A stretch of 64,000 bases of DNA from Chitinophaga sp. Ak27. GTDB lineage: Bacteria > Bacteroidota > Bacteroidia > Chitinophagales > Chitinophagaceae. The position numbers and the translations under genes were made by a program. The stretch spans positions 372,001 to 436,000 of the forward strand of contig NZ_JABAOB010000004.1 of NCBI RefSeq assembly GCF_012726295.1, in the 5' to 3' direction. Shown here piece after piece: positions 52,513-61,689 of this stretch (the first letter of the stretch is position 1; each line of letters starts with the position of its first letter). Below the pieces are notes generated by a model that saw only the letters and a program-made list of their open reading frames with translations, had not been told where the DNA came from and did not search any database.

Positions 52513-53046
52513 CTATTTTTTAATTAATTGCACTTCTCCGTAGAGCTTCACATCGTCGCCTACCAGTACGCCGCCGGTTTCTGTGGCTGCATTCCAGGTA
52601 AGACCAAAATCTTTACGGTTGATTTTACCGTTAATGGTAAATCCAGCTTTGGTATTGCCCCAGGGGTCTTTTACAACGCCGCCGAATTCAACGGCCAGCT
52701 TTACGTTCTTCGTCACATTACGGATGGTCAGATCGCCCCATAACTCGTAGGAGCCATCATTGTCCACGTTCTCGTATTTCGTGGTCACAAACGTAATATC
52801 CCGGAAAGTATTCACATCAAAGAAATCAGGCGAACGAAGGTGCTTGTCCCGGTCATCACTGCCTGTAGTGATGGAGTCTACATCTACCTTCACCGTTACT
52901 TTTGCCGTCATAAAGTCTTCCCCTTCTGTTTCGGCATCTACCGTGAAATTGTGAAACTTACCACTGATATTGGTAATCATCAGGTGACGGATTTTAAATC
53001 CGAGTTCACTGTGGGTAGGATCTAACGTCCATTGTTGCTTTGCCAT
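52513..53046 (-). CDS. YceI-family lipocalin-like protein
   Basis: A 177-residue protein without an evident signal peptide. The YceI start WTLDPTHSELGFKIRHLMIT and the later HLRSPDFFDVNTFRDITFVT and GDLTIRNVTKNVKLAVEFGG are diagnostic. The family binds polyisoprenoid lipids in a beta-barrel. The gene lies 66 bp upstream of the dioxygenase on the same strand, at the head of a seven-gene minus-strand run. Confidence 0.92.
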   Translation of the reverse strand: MAKQQWTLDPTHSELGFKIRHLMITNISGKFHNFTVDAETEGEDFMTAKVTVKVDVDSITTGSDDRDKHLRSPDFFDVNTFRDITFVTTKYENVDNDGSYELWGDLTIRNVTKNVKLAVEFGGVVKDPWGNTKAGFTINGKINRKDFGLTWNAATETGGVLVGDDVKLYGEVQLIKK

Positions 53047-53329
53047 AAGTAAATGTAGTTTTATAATGAATCAATGATGTTTTTAGCTGCGAAATCCGCT
53101 GCAGGACTATATTTTAACAAGAACTGAAAATTATTGTTTATTTTTTTGCAATACAAATATCGGGTGATTATCTCTGGGAGCAAATGGATCAAATACAGTA
53201 AATGATGTACTATTTATCATCCTTACTAAAGATAAGGATTTTAACCATAACTCATTTATTATCAAATTATGTATAATTTTTTTCAAATACTTCATACCTT
53301 ATTCATGAAAAATTAGTAACAACAATCCA

Positions 53330-53337
53330 TATCTTTG
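53330..53337 (+). promoter_or_regulatory. -7 box TATCTTTG, seven bases before the nuclease ATG
   Basis: A full match to TAnnTTTG with the ATG at 53345. It predicts a leader of a few bases or a leaderless mRNA. The rest of the 53047-53344 gap is AT-rich promoter DNA with no other feature that I can see. Confidence 0.5.
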
Positions 53338-53344
53338 TAAGCGG

Positions 53345-54709
53345 ATGTATGCAATTGTAGATATTGAAACAACAGGTGGCCATGCCAGTGCCAATGGAAT
53401 TACGGAAATAGCTGTATTCCTGTTCGATGGCAAGGAAATTACGCAGCATTACCAAACCCTGGTCAACCCCGGTATACCCATTCCTTATTATATCGAATCC
53501 CTCACGGGAATCACCAACGAAATGGTAGCGGAAGCGCCTCCCTTTGAAGCCATTGCACCGCTGCTTTTCGGGTTATTGAAGGACCGGATCTTTGTGGCGC
53601 ACAACGTCAACTTCGACTATTCTTTTATTAAACATCAGCTGGGTACCGCCGGTTTTGACCTGCAATCGAAAAAACTGTGTACGGTTCGGCTGGGCCGCAA
53701 GATCTTCCCTGGCCTGGCATCCTATAGCCTGGGGAATATCTGCCGGCATTTCAGTATCCCGATTCATGGCCGTCACCGGGCCGGTGGCGATGCCGAGGCT
53801 ACAGCCAAACTCTTTGGCCTCTTACTGGCAAACGATAAGGAGAAGGTAATTGCCGCCGCCCTGAAGGTGGGCTCAAAAGAACAGTTCCTGCCACCCAACC
53901 TGCCGCCAGAGCAGGTAAAGTCGTTGCCCGACCGCCCTGGCGTATACTATTTCCACGACCAGAAAGGGAAAGTAGTATATGTAGGCAAGGCGAAAGATTT
54001 GAAAAAGCGTGTCAACAGCCACTTTACGGGGCATAGCACCAGCCGCCAGCGGCAAAACTTCCTCCGCACCATTTATAGCATTACCCATCAAGAAACGGCC
54101 ACAGACCTGATGGCCTGCATCCTGGAGTCAGTAGAGATAAAACGGCTTTGGCCCATTTATAATGCTGCCCAGAAACGGGTGGAGTTCCGCTATGGCTTTT
54201 ACCTCTTTGAAGACCAGCACGGTTACTTACGGCTGGCCATAGAAAAGAAAAGGAAGTATACCCACCCGGTACATAGCTTTAATTTACTGATAGATGGACA
54301 TCGCTTGTTACGCTCGCTGATAAAGGAGTTCGGATTATGCCCCAAATTGTGTTTTCTTCAGAAAGGTAACGGCACCTGTGCCGGCATTACGGCCGCCACT
54401 TGCAAAGGAGCCTGCGAAAAAGCGGAAGCCCCGGAAGCTTACAATGAGCGGATGAAGGCCGCCATCGCTTTCCTGCAGGCGCAACAACCCTCCGTGACTA
54501 TCATCGATAAAGGACGCAACAGTAGCGAAAAGAGCTGTATCCTGATGGAGCGGGGACGATTTTATGGAATGGGCTATGTACCCGCAGAAGTAGATATGTC
54601 TGATGTGGAGCAGTTCAGAACCTACCTGACCCCCTATGCGGAAAATGAAGTCATCGTTGGCCTGCTTCGGCCATACGCCAGCAATAGCCAGCAACTCACC
54701 ACCTCTTAA
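53345..54709 (+). CDS. DnaQ-like exonuclease fused to a GIY-YIG/UvrC-like nuclease
   Basis: A 454-residue fusion. Residues 1-165 are an exonuclease domain with VDIETTGG (Asp6, Glu8) and the ExoIII His/Asp near HRAGGDAEATAKL. From about residue 196 comes a GIY-YIG domain, PDRPGVYYFHDQKGKVVYVG, as in UvrC and Cho. The C-terminal part has five cysteines in LCPKLCFLQKGNGTCAGITA and the following TCKGAC, like the cysteine region of UvrC. It probably acts in DNA repair. The start cannot be later because the Asp6 motif is needed. Confidence 0.9.
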   Translation: MYAIVDIETTGGHASANGITEIAVFLFDGKEITQHYQTLVNPGIPIPYYIESLTGITNEMVAEAPPFEAIAPLLFGLLKDRIFVAHNVNFDYSFIKHQLGTAGFDLQSKKLCTVRLGRKIFPGLASYSLGNICRHFSIPIHGRHRAGGDAEATAKLFGLLLANDKEKVIAAALKVGSKEQFLPPNLPPEQVKSLPDRPGVYYFHDQKGKVVYVGKAKDLKKRVNSHFTGHSTSRQRQNFLRTIYSITHQETATDLMACILESVEIKRLWPIYNAAQKRVEFRYGFYLFEDQHGYLRLAIEKKRKYTHPVHSFNLLIDGHRLLRSLIKEFGLCPKLCFLQKGNGTCAGITAATCKGACEKAEAPEAYNERMKAAIAFLQAQQPSVTIIDKGRNSSEKSCILMERGRFYGMGYVPAEVDMSDVEQFRTYLTPYAENEVIVGLLRPYASNSQQLTTS

Positions 54710-54784
54710 GTAAGGATAAATACCTGTTTTCCTGGTCGCCAAGAAAAAAAAAGCGCAATAGCGAAAAATAAACTGATTCGTGAT

Positions 54785-54792
54785 TACTTTTG
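54785..54792 (+). promoter_or_regulatory. -7 box TACTTTTG of purC
   Basis: A full TAnnTTTG match, 40 bp before the ATG at 54832. Confidence 0.55.
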
Positions 54793-54831
54793 CAACTCCT
54801 AATCACAGATTTCATATTTAATTTTTTATTC

Positions 54832-55761
54832 ATGTTAGAGTCAAGTTTCAAATTGCCAGGTCAAACTGCCTTTTACAAAGGAAAAGTACGTGATGTTTAC
54901 ACGATTGAAGACAGGCTGATGGTAATGGTGGTGAGTGATCGTATCTCTGCATTTGATGTAGTATTACCTCGTCCGATTCCTTATAAGGGTCAAGTATTGA
55001 ACCAGGTAGCGGCTATAATGCTGGATGCAACCAAAGACATCGTTCCCAACTGGGTAAAATCCTCTCCGTTACCAAACGTAACGATTGGTTTGAAATGCGA
55101 AACTTTCCCTGTAGAAATGGTTGTGCGCGGTAACCTTACCGGCCACGCCTGGAGAACCTACAAAACCGGTCAGCGTGTACTCTGCGGCGTTACCATGCCG
55201 GACGGGCTGAAGGAAAATGATTTCTTCCCTACACCCATTATCACGCCCACTACCAAAGCGCATGAAGGTCACGATGAAGATATCTCCCGCGAAGAGATCA
55301 TCGCACAGGGCCTGGTAAGTAAAGAGGAATACGAACAACTGGAAAAGTATACCCTTGCCTTATTTGAAAGAGGTAAGGAAATGGCCGCTAAACGCGGACT
55401 GATCCTGGTAGATACCAAATATGAATTCGGTAAAATCGGTGATACCATCTATGTAATCGACGAAATCCACACCCCTGATTCTTCCCGCTATTTCTATGCA
55501 GATGGCTATGAAGAAAACCAGAAAAATGGTACTCAGCAAAAACAACTCAGCAAGGAGTTTGTACGTGAATGGCTGATGGCAAACGGTTTCCAGGGTAAAG
55601 ATGGTCAACAGGTACCTGAAATGACAGATGAATTCGTTAACAGCGTTAGTGAGCGTTACATTGAGCTGTTTGAAAATATTACCGGTCAGAAATTTGTGAA
55701 AGAAGATGTTGCGGCTGCGGATGCAGAATCCACTATCATAGCTGCACTGAAAAGTTTATAA
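54832..55761 (+). CDS. purC: Phosphoribosylaminoimidazole-succinocarboxamide synthase
   Basis: A 309-residue SAICAR synthetase from the ATG at 54832 (MLESSFKLPGQTAFYKGKVR). The family motifs are KGKVRDVY (ATP loop), VVSDRISAFDVVLPRPI, KCETFPVEMVVRGNLTGHAW and LVDTKYEFGK. It ligates aspartate to CAIR in purine synthesis. This is the longer PurC form found in Bacteroidota and eukaryotes. It is monocistronic, with its own -7 box and a strong terminator. Confidence 0.95.
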   Translation: MLESSFKLPGQTAFYKGKVRDVYTIEDRLMVMVVSDRISAFDVVLPRPIPYKGQVLNQVAAIMLDATKDIVPNWVKSSPLPNVTIGLKCETFPVEMVVRGNLTGHAWRTYKTGQRVLCGVTMPDGLKENDFFPTPIITPTTKAHEGHDEDISREEIIAQGLVSKEEYEQLEKYTLALFERGKEMAAKRGLILVDTKYEFGKIGDTIYVIDEIHTPDSSRYFYADGYEENQKNGTQQKQLSKEFVREWLMANGFQGKDGQQVPEMTDEFVNSVSERYIELFENITGQKFVKEDVAAADAESTIIAALKSL

Positions 55762-55767
55762 TCATGA

Positions 55768-55798
55768 TAATCGCTCCGGCAAGCTGCCGGAGCGATTA
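55768..55798 (+). terminator. Terminator of purC
   Basis: TAATCGCTCCGGC (55768-55780) pairs exactly with GCCGGAGCGATTA (55786-55798), closing an AAGCT loop. The U-tract is weak. Confidence 0.7.
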
Positions 55799-55814
55799 CT
55801 TATCCTTGTGCACG

Positions 55815-56390
55815 ATGAAAATACAATTACTCCTTGCGGCAATTTGTTTGTTAAGTTTTACCGCATGTAACCACGCTTCCAAATCCCCTAAAGAACTAAG
55901 CAGCGCTGAAGTACTGGAAATAGCGGGAAAGGCGCCCGGCATGAATGCGGGCAATGGAAAGTATACCGTGAAAGCTCCCGCAGGCTGGTCTACCAAAGAT
56001 ACAGTGATGAGCCGCATAGAATATACTTTCATGATGGCGCCACTGGAGCCGGGCAATGATTTCCAGGCCAACGTTAACATCGTTTCCCAGGAATTGAAAA
56101 CTGGTTTCACGCTCGACAAATACATGACCACCACCCAGCAGGAAATGGAAACGTTTTTCAGCGACTATAAGAAACTCGCAGAAGGCGAACGCACCGTTAC
56201 CGATGTAACGGCTAAATGGATGAGATGCCAGTATGCTCATCGCGAATCCGGTACTATGCTTAATGGACAGGTAACTATACTGGTGAAAAATAATATCGCC
56301 TACGCTATCACACTCACTACGCTGGCAAACGAAATGGAAAAGTATACACCCGCCCTGGAGGAAATACTGACGTCGTTTAATGCAAAGTAA
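55815..56390 (+). CDS. Putative lipoprotein with PsbP/DcrB-like domain
   Basis: A 191-residue protein from the ATG at 55815, 17 bp after the purC terminator stem. The lipoprotein signal is LLAAICLLSFTAC (Cys17). The body (YTVKAPAGWSTKDTVM, ANVNIVSQELKTGFTLDKYM, GQVTILVKNNIAYAITLT) fits the PsbP/DUF1795-like fold of small envelope proteins. The function is unknown. A palindromic element follows the gene. Confidence 0.7.
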   Translation: MKIQLLLAAICLLSFTACNHASKSPKELSSAEVLEIAGKAPGMNAGNGKYTVKAPAGWSTKDTVMSRIEYTFMMAPLEPGNDFQANVNIVSQELKTGFTLDKYMTTTQQEMETFFSDYKKLAEGERTVTDVTAKWMRCQYAHRESGTMLNGQVTILVKNNIAYAITLTTLANEMEKYTPALEEILTSFNAK

Positions 56391-56407
56391 TTAGCTGAAA
56401 GGACAAG

Positions 56408-56497
56408 GCAGAAAACAAAAAGCTATTGTAGAGAATATCCTGGCGGATAGTTAAAATTCGCTTGAATCATTCTCCACAATAGCTTTTTGCTTTCTGC
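56408..56497. repeat. Palindromic intergenic element, copy B (29-bp stem)
   Basis: Arms 56408-56436 and 56469-56497 pair with two wobble-compatible mismatches over a 32-nt loop. It shares the core CAAAAAGCTATT and the trailing GCTTTnnGCTTTnnGC pattern with the element at 36508-36587. It may end the lipoprotein transcript. Confidence 0.75.
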
Positions 56498-56546
56498 TTT
56501 ACGCTTTCGGCTCTTTGTAGTACTTTTACTTTCAAATCATTCACCA

Positions 56547-58343
56547 TTGAAACACCTGGCAGCACTTAACAAGTATTTTCTTTCCAATAAATGGCGCCTG
56601 ATCCTTGGATTGTTGTTTACGGCCATCTCCATCGTGTTCAGTATTTTTCAACCGATCATGGTCCGGCAGATTTTTGATTTGCTGTCGCATAATATCGATG
56701 AATACCGCCTCCTGAGTGATACCTCGCTGAAAAGCTTTTTCCGGTCCGATTTTACACATGTACTGGCTTTTTACGGCATAAGCATCCTGATCTTTGCCCT
56801 GCTCAGTGGGTTCTTTCTCTTCCTGCAGCGGCAAACACTCATCGTGATGAGCCGGCATATTGAATACGACCTGAAAAATGAGATCTACCAGCATTACCAG
56901 CGCCTGGACCTTAACTTCTTCAAGATGCATAGAACCGGCGACCTGATGAGCCGTATTACAGAAGATGTATCACGGGTACGTATGTACGTAGGACCGGCGA
57001 TTATGTATGCCTCCCGAACCTTATTTCTCATTGTGATTATTGTGTACCTGATGCTCCAGGTAAATCCGCTGCTAACGCTGTATACCTTATCACCGTTGCC
57101 TTTGCTGGCATTAACTATTTATTATGTAAACCGGATTATTCACCGTAAAAGCGAAAAGATACAGGCGCAGTTGTCTAATATCACCTCTATTGCACAGGAG
57201 TCTTACTCCGGCATACGGGTCATAAAATCTTATATCCAGGAAGACGCCAGCGCACAACATTTTGAAGACGCCAGCGAAGCCTATAAGAACAGCTCTATCA
57301 GCCTGGCCAAAACCGATGCCCTGTTTCAACCCACGATGGCGCTCATGATAGGACTGAGTGTGATATTAACCATCTTTATCGGCGGTATACAGGTGATCGA
57401 TGGAAATATTACCGTGGGTAATCTCGCGGAGTTTGTGATTTACGTGAATATGCTGATGTTCCCATTCTTTTCTATTGGTATGGTGGCATCTATGATACAG
57501 CGTGCAGCCGCATCACAACAACGTATAAACGAATTCCTGCAGATTACGCCTGTTATTACGGATGCACCCAACGCACAGCCGGCTACGCTGAAAGGAGAGG
57601 TGCGACTGGAGAATGTTTCCTTTACCTATCCACATACCGGCATTACTGCCCTGAAGGATTTTAACCTGCATATTAAACCCGGTCAGAAGGTAGCCATTAT
57701 CGGCAGAACGGGCGCCGGCAAGAGTACGCTGGCACAATTGCTGATTCGCATGTACGATCCCCAGCAGGGAAAGGTACTACTGGATCAACAGGACATTCGT
57801 ACCATTCAGCTGGGTAGCCTGCGGGGCCAGATCAGCTATGTCCCACAGGACGTATTCCTGTTTTCAGATACAGTGGCCAATAACATTCGTTTTGGCGATC
57901 CTACCGCCTCCCTGGAAACCGTGCAAACGGCTGCCCGGCAGGCTTCGGTAGAAAAAGATATCCTCGGTTTTAACGAAGGTTTTGAAACAGAAATAGGGGA
58001 GCGGGGCGTTACCCTCAGCGGTGGGCAAAAACAACGCATTTCCATCGCCCGGGCGCTCATCAAAGATCCAAATATCCTCATCTTCGATGACTGTCTGTCG
58101 GCCGTCGATGCCCGCACAGAAAAGGAAATCATTGGTAACCTGTACGCCTATCTGCAGCATAAAACAGCCATTATCATTACCCATCGCATTTTTGCCCTGT
58201 TTGAGTTTGATAAAATCATTGTATTGGACGAAGGAAAGATTGTGGAAGAAGGTACGCATGAAGATTTATTATCATTGAATGGATACTACGCAGAATTGTA
58301 TACTCGTCAGCAAACAGGAGAGGAGGAAAACGTAACTGAATAA
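56547..58343 (+). CDS. ABC transporter, fused permease/ATPase (exporter type)
   Basis: A 598-residue half-transporter. I start it at TTG 56547 (MKHLAALNKYFLSNKWRLIL), which matches the N-terminus usual for this Bacteroidota family; no ATG fits. Six transmembrane helices precede the ATPase. Walker A is GRTGAGKST from residue 386, the signature is LSGGQ from 490, and ILIFDDCLSAVD is Walker B with the D-loop. It should export lipids, peptides or drugs as a homodimer or with a partner. Confidence 0.92.
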   Translation: MKHLAALNKYFLSNKWRLILGLLFTAISIVFSIFQPIMVRQIFDLLSHNIDEYRLLSDTSLKSFFRSDFTHVLAFYGISILIFALLSGFFLFLQRQTLIVMSRHIEYDLKNEIYQHYQRLDLNFFKMHRTGDLMSRITEDVSRVRMYVGPAIMYASRTLFLIVIIVYLMLQVNPLLTLYTLSPLPLLALTIYYVNRIIHRKSEKIQAQLSNITSIAQESYSGIRVIKSYIQEDASAQHFEDASEAYKNSSISLAKTDALFQPTMALMIGLSVILTIFIGGIQVIDGNITVGNLAEFVIYVNMLMFPFFSIGMVASMIQRAAASQQRINEFLQITPVITDAPNAQPATLKGEVRLENVSFTYPHTGITALKDFNLHIKPGQKVAIIGRTGAGKSTLAQLLIRMYDPQQGKVLLDQQDIRTIQLGSLRGQISYVPQDVFLFSDTVANNIRFGDPTASLETVQTAARQASVEKDILGFNEGFETEIGERGVTLSGGQKQRISIARALIKDPNILIFDDCLSAVDARTEKEIIGNLYAYLQHKTAIIITHRIFALFEFDKIIVLDEGKIVEEGTHEDLLSLNGYYAELYTRQQTGEEENVTE

Positions 58344-58421
58344 CAATCATGAGCTTGTATACCCTTTGTGGAAGCCGGTTACAAGCCGGTTTTATGATTT
58401 TTCAAAATCATTTAAAAATAT

Positions 58422-58451
58422 TTTGATATTTGTAAAACAATAGTATATTTG
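58422..58451 (+). promoter_or_regulatory. Promoter of the PUR-alpha-like gene (-33 TTTTG, -7 TATATTTG)
   Basis: TTTG at 58422-58425 and TATATTTG at 58444-58451 are 18 bp apart, as in the Bacteroidota consensus. The start codon is at 58501. Confidence 0.65.
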
Positions 58452-58500
58452 TCTCTTATTGTAACAGGATTTGATTCGTTAACACTTAAATCTATCAACT

Positions 58501-58935
58501 GTGGCGTACGACAACAACAATCAACAGGAAAGAAACAATGATAGCATCTTTTCTAAACGATTGAAAGCGGGCAAAAGAAGAACGTACTTCTTTGATGTAA
58601 AGACCACTCGGGGAAACGACTATTTTCTTACTATCACAGAAAGTAAGAAACGTTTTAATGACAACGGTTATGACAGGCATAAAGTATTCCTGTATAAGGA
58701 AGACTTTAACAAGTTCCTGAATGCATTGACCGAAACTATCAACTATGTAAAAACTGAGTTGATGCCTGATTTCGACTTTGATGCCTACAACCATGATTAT
58801 GTGCAGGAAGAACAGGACGAGGCAGAAGCAGAAGGAGCTGAAGTGCGTACTTCAGTAGAAGCTGCCGCCGCACCTGTTGAGGCGTCTGTTGCCGCTCCCG
58901 CTTCACATAGCTCAGATGAGGTAGACAAATGGTAA
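58501..58935 (+). CDS. DUF3276/PUR-alpha-like nucleic-acid-binding protein
   Basis: A 144-residue protein read from GTG at 58501 (MAYDNNNQQERNN). The PUR repeat is seen in FSKRLKAGKRRTYFFDVKTT and DYFLTITESKKRFNDNG. An acidic and Ala/Glu-rich tail follows the domain. Members bind single-stranded DNA or RNA. It has its own promoter and a strong terminator. The GTG is supported because upstream codons are not conserved-looking and no ATG is close. Confidence 0.9.
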   Translation: MAYDNNNQQERNNDSIFSKRLKAGKRRTYFFDVKTTRGNDYFLTITESKKRFNDNGYDRHKVFLYKEDFNKFLNALTETINYVKTELMPDFDFDAYNHDYVQEEQDEAEAEGAEVRTSVEAAAAPVEASVAAPASHSSDEVDKW

Positions 58936-58959
58936 GATTTTTTACTTAAAATAATTGTC

Positions 58960-58988
58960 AACCCCCGGATTTCTCCGGGGGTTTTTTA
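58960..58988 (+). terminator. Terminator of the PUR-alpha-like gene
   Basis: AACCCCCGGA (58960-58969) pairs with TCCGGGGGTT (58974-58983) followed by TTTTATT. Confidence 0.9.
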
Positions 58989-59000
58989 TTGCATTGAGGA

Positions 59001-59036
59001 ACAAAAAAGGGGAAGGATTTAGCTTCCTTCCCCTTT
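59001..59036 (-). terminator. Terminator of pgi
   Basis: AAAGGGGAAGG (59006-59016) pairs with CCTTCCCCTTT (59026-59036). The A-run on its left is a U-tract for the minus-strand transcript. Confidence 0.8.
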
Positions 59037-59055
59037 CGTTTATATGGTAGTATTG

Positions 59056-60708
59056 TTAACCTTTCATCTGTTTCCAGGCGTTAATCAGCCCATTGGTGCT
59101 GGCATCGTGATTCAGTATAGTATCATTGTTTTCCAGCTCCGGCAATATCTTGCTGGCTAATTGTTTACCGAGTTCCACTCCCCATTGATCAAAGCTATAG
59201 ATATTCCAGATCACTCCCTGCACAAATATTTTATGTTCGTATAAGGCTGTCAGTGAGCCCAGGGAACGAGGAGTAATCTTTTTCAACAGGAAAGAGTTGG
59301 TAGGACGGTTGCCGCTGAATATTTTAGATGGCAATATCTTCGCTATTTCTTCAGCAGAGGCTCCTGCTTTCTCCAGTTCGGCACGTACTTCTGCTTCCGT
59401 TTTACCGTTCATCAGCGCCTCAGTTTGGGCAAAGAAGTTAGACAACAATTTCACATGATGGTCGCCGATAGGATTATGACTGATCGCTGGTGCGATAAAA
59501 TCGCAGGGTATCAACTTCGTACCCTGGTGAATGAGTTGATAGAAGGCATGCTGTCCGTTGGTACCTGGCTCGCCCCAAACAATAGGGCCGGTTTGGTAAC
59601 TAACGTTATCGCCAGTACGATCGGCTGTCTTACCGTTGCTCTCCATATTACCCTGCTGGAAATAGGCCGCGAAGCGGTGCATATACTGGTCATAAGGAAG
59701 AATGGCTTCCGTTGCGCTGCCAAAGAAGTTGCCATACCATAAACCAATCAGCGCCATAATCACCGGGATATTCTTTTCCAGCGGCGTTTGGGTAAAATGA
59801 TTATCTACGGCATGCGCACCATCGAGCAGTTCTGTGAAGTTTTCGAAACCGATGGTCAGCGCTATAGATAAACCAATAGCAGACCATAGAGAGTAACGGC
59901 CACCTACCCAGTCCCAGAACTCAAACATATTATTGGGATCGATGCCGAATGCAGTCACTGCTTTTTCATTGGTGGAGAGCGCCGCAAAATGTTTGGCCAC
60001 AAATTTCTCGTCCTTTGCATGCTCCAGGAACCAGGCGCGCGCCGTGTGCGCATTGGTCATGGTTTCCTGTGTTGTAAACGTTTTGGATGCAATGAGGAAC
60101 AGGGTTTCATCGGGCGTAATTTTTTTCAGCGTTTCCGCGATGTGTGTGCCATCTACGTTAGACACAAAATACGGTTGTATACCAGGTCTCCAATACGGCT
60201 TCAGCGCTTCAGTAACCATTACAGGGCCCAGGTCGGACCCACCAATACCAATGTTAACGATATAGCGTATAGGCTTACCGGTATACCCTTTCCACTCACC
60301 TGAGTGTATTTGCCGGCAGATATGATTCATCTTATTTAAGACGGCCTTCACATCGGGCATTACATCGCGGCCGTCGAGCAACACTGGTTTGTCGGATGTA
60401 TTACGCAATGCAGTATGCAGCACGGCACGGTTTTCCGTTACGTTGATCTTTTCCGCATGGAACATAGCCTTGATGGCATCTGGCACTTTGCATTCTGCCG
60501 CCAGGCTCAACAACAGGTTACGGGTATCTTCCGTTATAATATTTTTCGAATAGTCGAAAAGAATGTCTTCAAATTGCAGCGAAAAAGCACTGAAGCGTTC
60601 TTTGTCTTCCATAAACAAGGTACGCATATGTACCTGCTTCATGTCTTCAGCGTGTTTTTTTAGTGCCTCCCACGACTTGGTGGTAGTTGGATTGGTAGAT
60701 GGAAACAT
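59056..60708 (-). CDS. pgi: Glucose-6-phosphate isomerase
   Basis: A 550-residue enzyme of the standard Pgi length. Visible family motifs are NIGIGGSDLGPVMVTEAL, LIASKTFTTQETMTNA, the signature stretch WDWVGGRYSLWSAIGLSIAL, and EPGTNGQHAFYQLIHQGTK near the active site. It interconverts glucose-6-phosphate and fructose-6-phosphate. It is a single gene, with the TspO-like gene 42 bp upstream on the same strand. Confidence 0.96.
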   Translation of the reverse strand: MFPSTNPTTTKSWEALKKHAEDMKQVHMRTLFMEDKERFSAFSLQFEDILFDYSKNIITEDTRNLLLSLAAECKVPDAIKAMFHAEKINVTENRAVLHTALRNTSDKPVLLDGRDVMPDVKAVLNKMNHICRQIHSGEWKGYTGKPIRYIVNIGIGGSDLGPVMVTEALKPYWRPGIQPYFVSNVDGTHIAETLKKITPDETLFLIASKTFTTQETMTNAHTARAWFLEHAKDEKFVAKHFAALSTNEKAVTAFGIDPNNMFEFWDWVGGRYSLWSAIGLSIALTIGFENFTELLDGAHAVDNHFTQTPLEKNIPVIMALIGLWYGNFFGSATEAILPYDQYMHRFAAYFQQGNMESNGKTADRTGDNVSYQTGPIVWGEPGTNGQHAFYQLIHQGTKLIPCDFIAPAISHNPIGDHHVKLLSNFFAQTEALMNGKTEAEVRAELEKAGASAEEIAKILPSKIFSGNRPTNSFLLKKITPRSLGSLTALYEHKIFVQGVIWNIYSFDQWGVELGKQLASKILPELENNDTILNHDASTNGLINAWKQMKG

Positions 60709-60750
60709 AATGTTGTTTATTAAATGCGCATCAAAAATACTCTTTTCATA

Positions 60751-61554
60751 TCAGGATTTCTGCTTCCTGTATAATTGCCAGGAAATTGTGACTGCAATAA
60801 CGCCGATGGCAATAATACAGGCGTGTATGATGGCGTTTTCCTCCATGATATCCACCGTTCTTCTTTTTAACAGGATACCATAAAATGCCCAAACACTAAC
60901 AAGCGCATATACGATATTGTTGCGAAACAAGACCATGACGATAGTCAGCAGGGTACCAACGGCTATCATCACAATGGTGCGGACTACCTGGGCATGCAAA
61001 CTGCCTTCCCAGCCGGCATAGGATAAAAAAGCAGCGATATTGGCAAGGGTGGCAATAACGATCCAGCCCAGGTAAAGACTAAATGGAAAGTGAATGAATA
61101 CCCGCTCAGCGAGAGAGGCAGGGGCAGTGGCGATGCCAAAATTGAAATGTATGACGGCCAGCGATAACAATAATATTAACATAATTGCTACGCTCACCGG
61201 TATCAATTGATAATGCCAGGCAAAGAGCCAGCAGGCATTACACACCGAAGAAATCAGGAACCAGTGTTTCATACGCCGCATTACACGCGACAACCCCTCC
61301 GGATGTTTATTGGAAAAAGCTAGCCACAATTGATAAATAATAAAGCCCAGCAATGATAGGTAAATAACTCCCCATATCAGAAATGTAATATGCGCCGGTG
61401 CAAACAGGCTGGGGTACTCCGCTGACACCTGCCCGGTGGTATTACCGTTAATAGGAAGTAACACCGCCAGTACATTGACTGCGATCATGATAATGTAACC
61501 AAGCGTGTTAAATATAGACCTGTTCTTGAAGTGAAGGGTTTCATGGCGCACCAT
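60751..61554 (-). CDS. TspO/MBR-related tryptophan-rich membrane protein
   Basis: A 267-residue integral membrane protein with seven or eight hydrophobic helices. Segments FAPAHITFLIWGVIYLSLLG and SLYLGWIVIATLANIAAFLS carry the W/Y-rich pattern of TspO-related proteins of Bacteroidota. It is longer than true TspO (about 160 residues), so it belongs to the extended group of unclear function. It may be co-transcribed with pgi. Confidence 0.8.
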   Translation of the reverse strand: MVRHETLHFKNRSIFNTLGYIIMIAVNVLAVLLPINGNTTGQVSAEYPSLFAPAHITFLIWGVIYLSLLGFIIYQLWLAFSNKHPEGLSRVMRRMKHWFLISSVCNACWLFAWHYQLIPVSVAIMLILLLSLAVIHFNFGIATAPASLAERVFIHFPFSLYLGWIVIATLANIAAFLSYAGWEGSLHAQVVRTIVMIAVGTLLTIVMVLFRNNIVYALVSVWAFYGILLKRRTVDIMEENAIIHACIIAIGVIAVTISWQLYRKQKS

Positions 61555-61675
61555 AATGAATAATCACTTTTTATAATATTAGCGATATGGCTACCGTGTT
61601 GCAACACAAATATTATGCTAGACTAGAGAATCAAAACAAACTATTCCGACATTAGCTTATATCTCTATTTTTACA

Positions 61676-61683
61676 TACATTTG
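61676..61683 (+). promoter_or_regulatory. -7 box TACATTTG, six bases before the prfB ATG
   Basis: A full TAnnTTTG match; the ATG is at 61690. It predicts a leaderless or ultrashort-leader mRNA. Confidence 0.5.
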
Positions 61684-61689
61684 CCAGCT

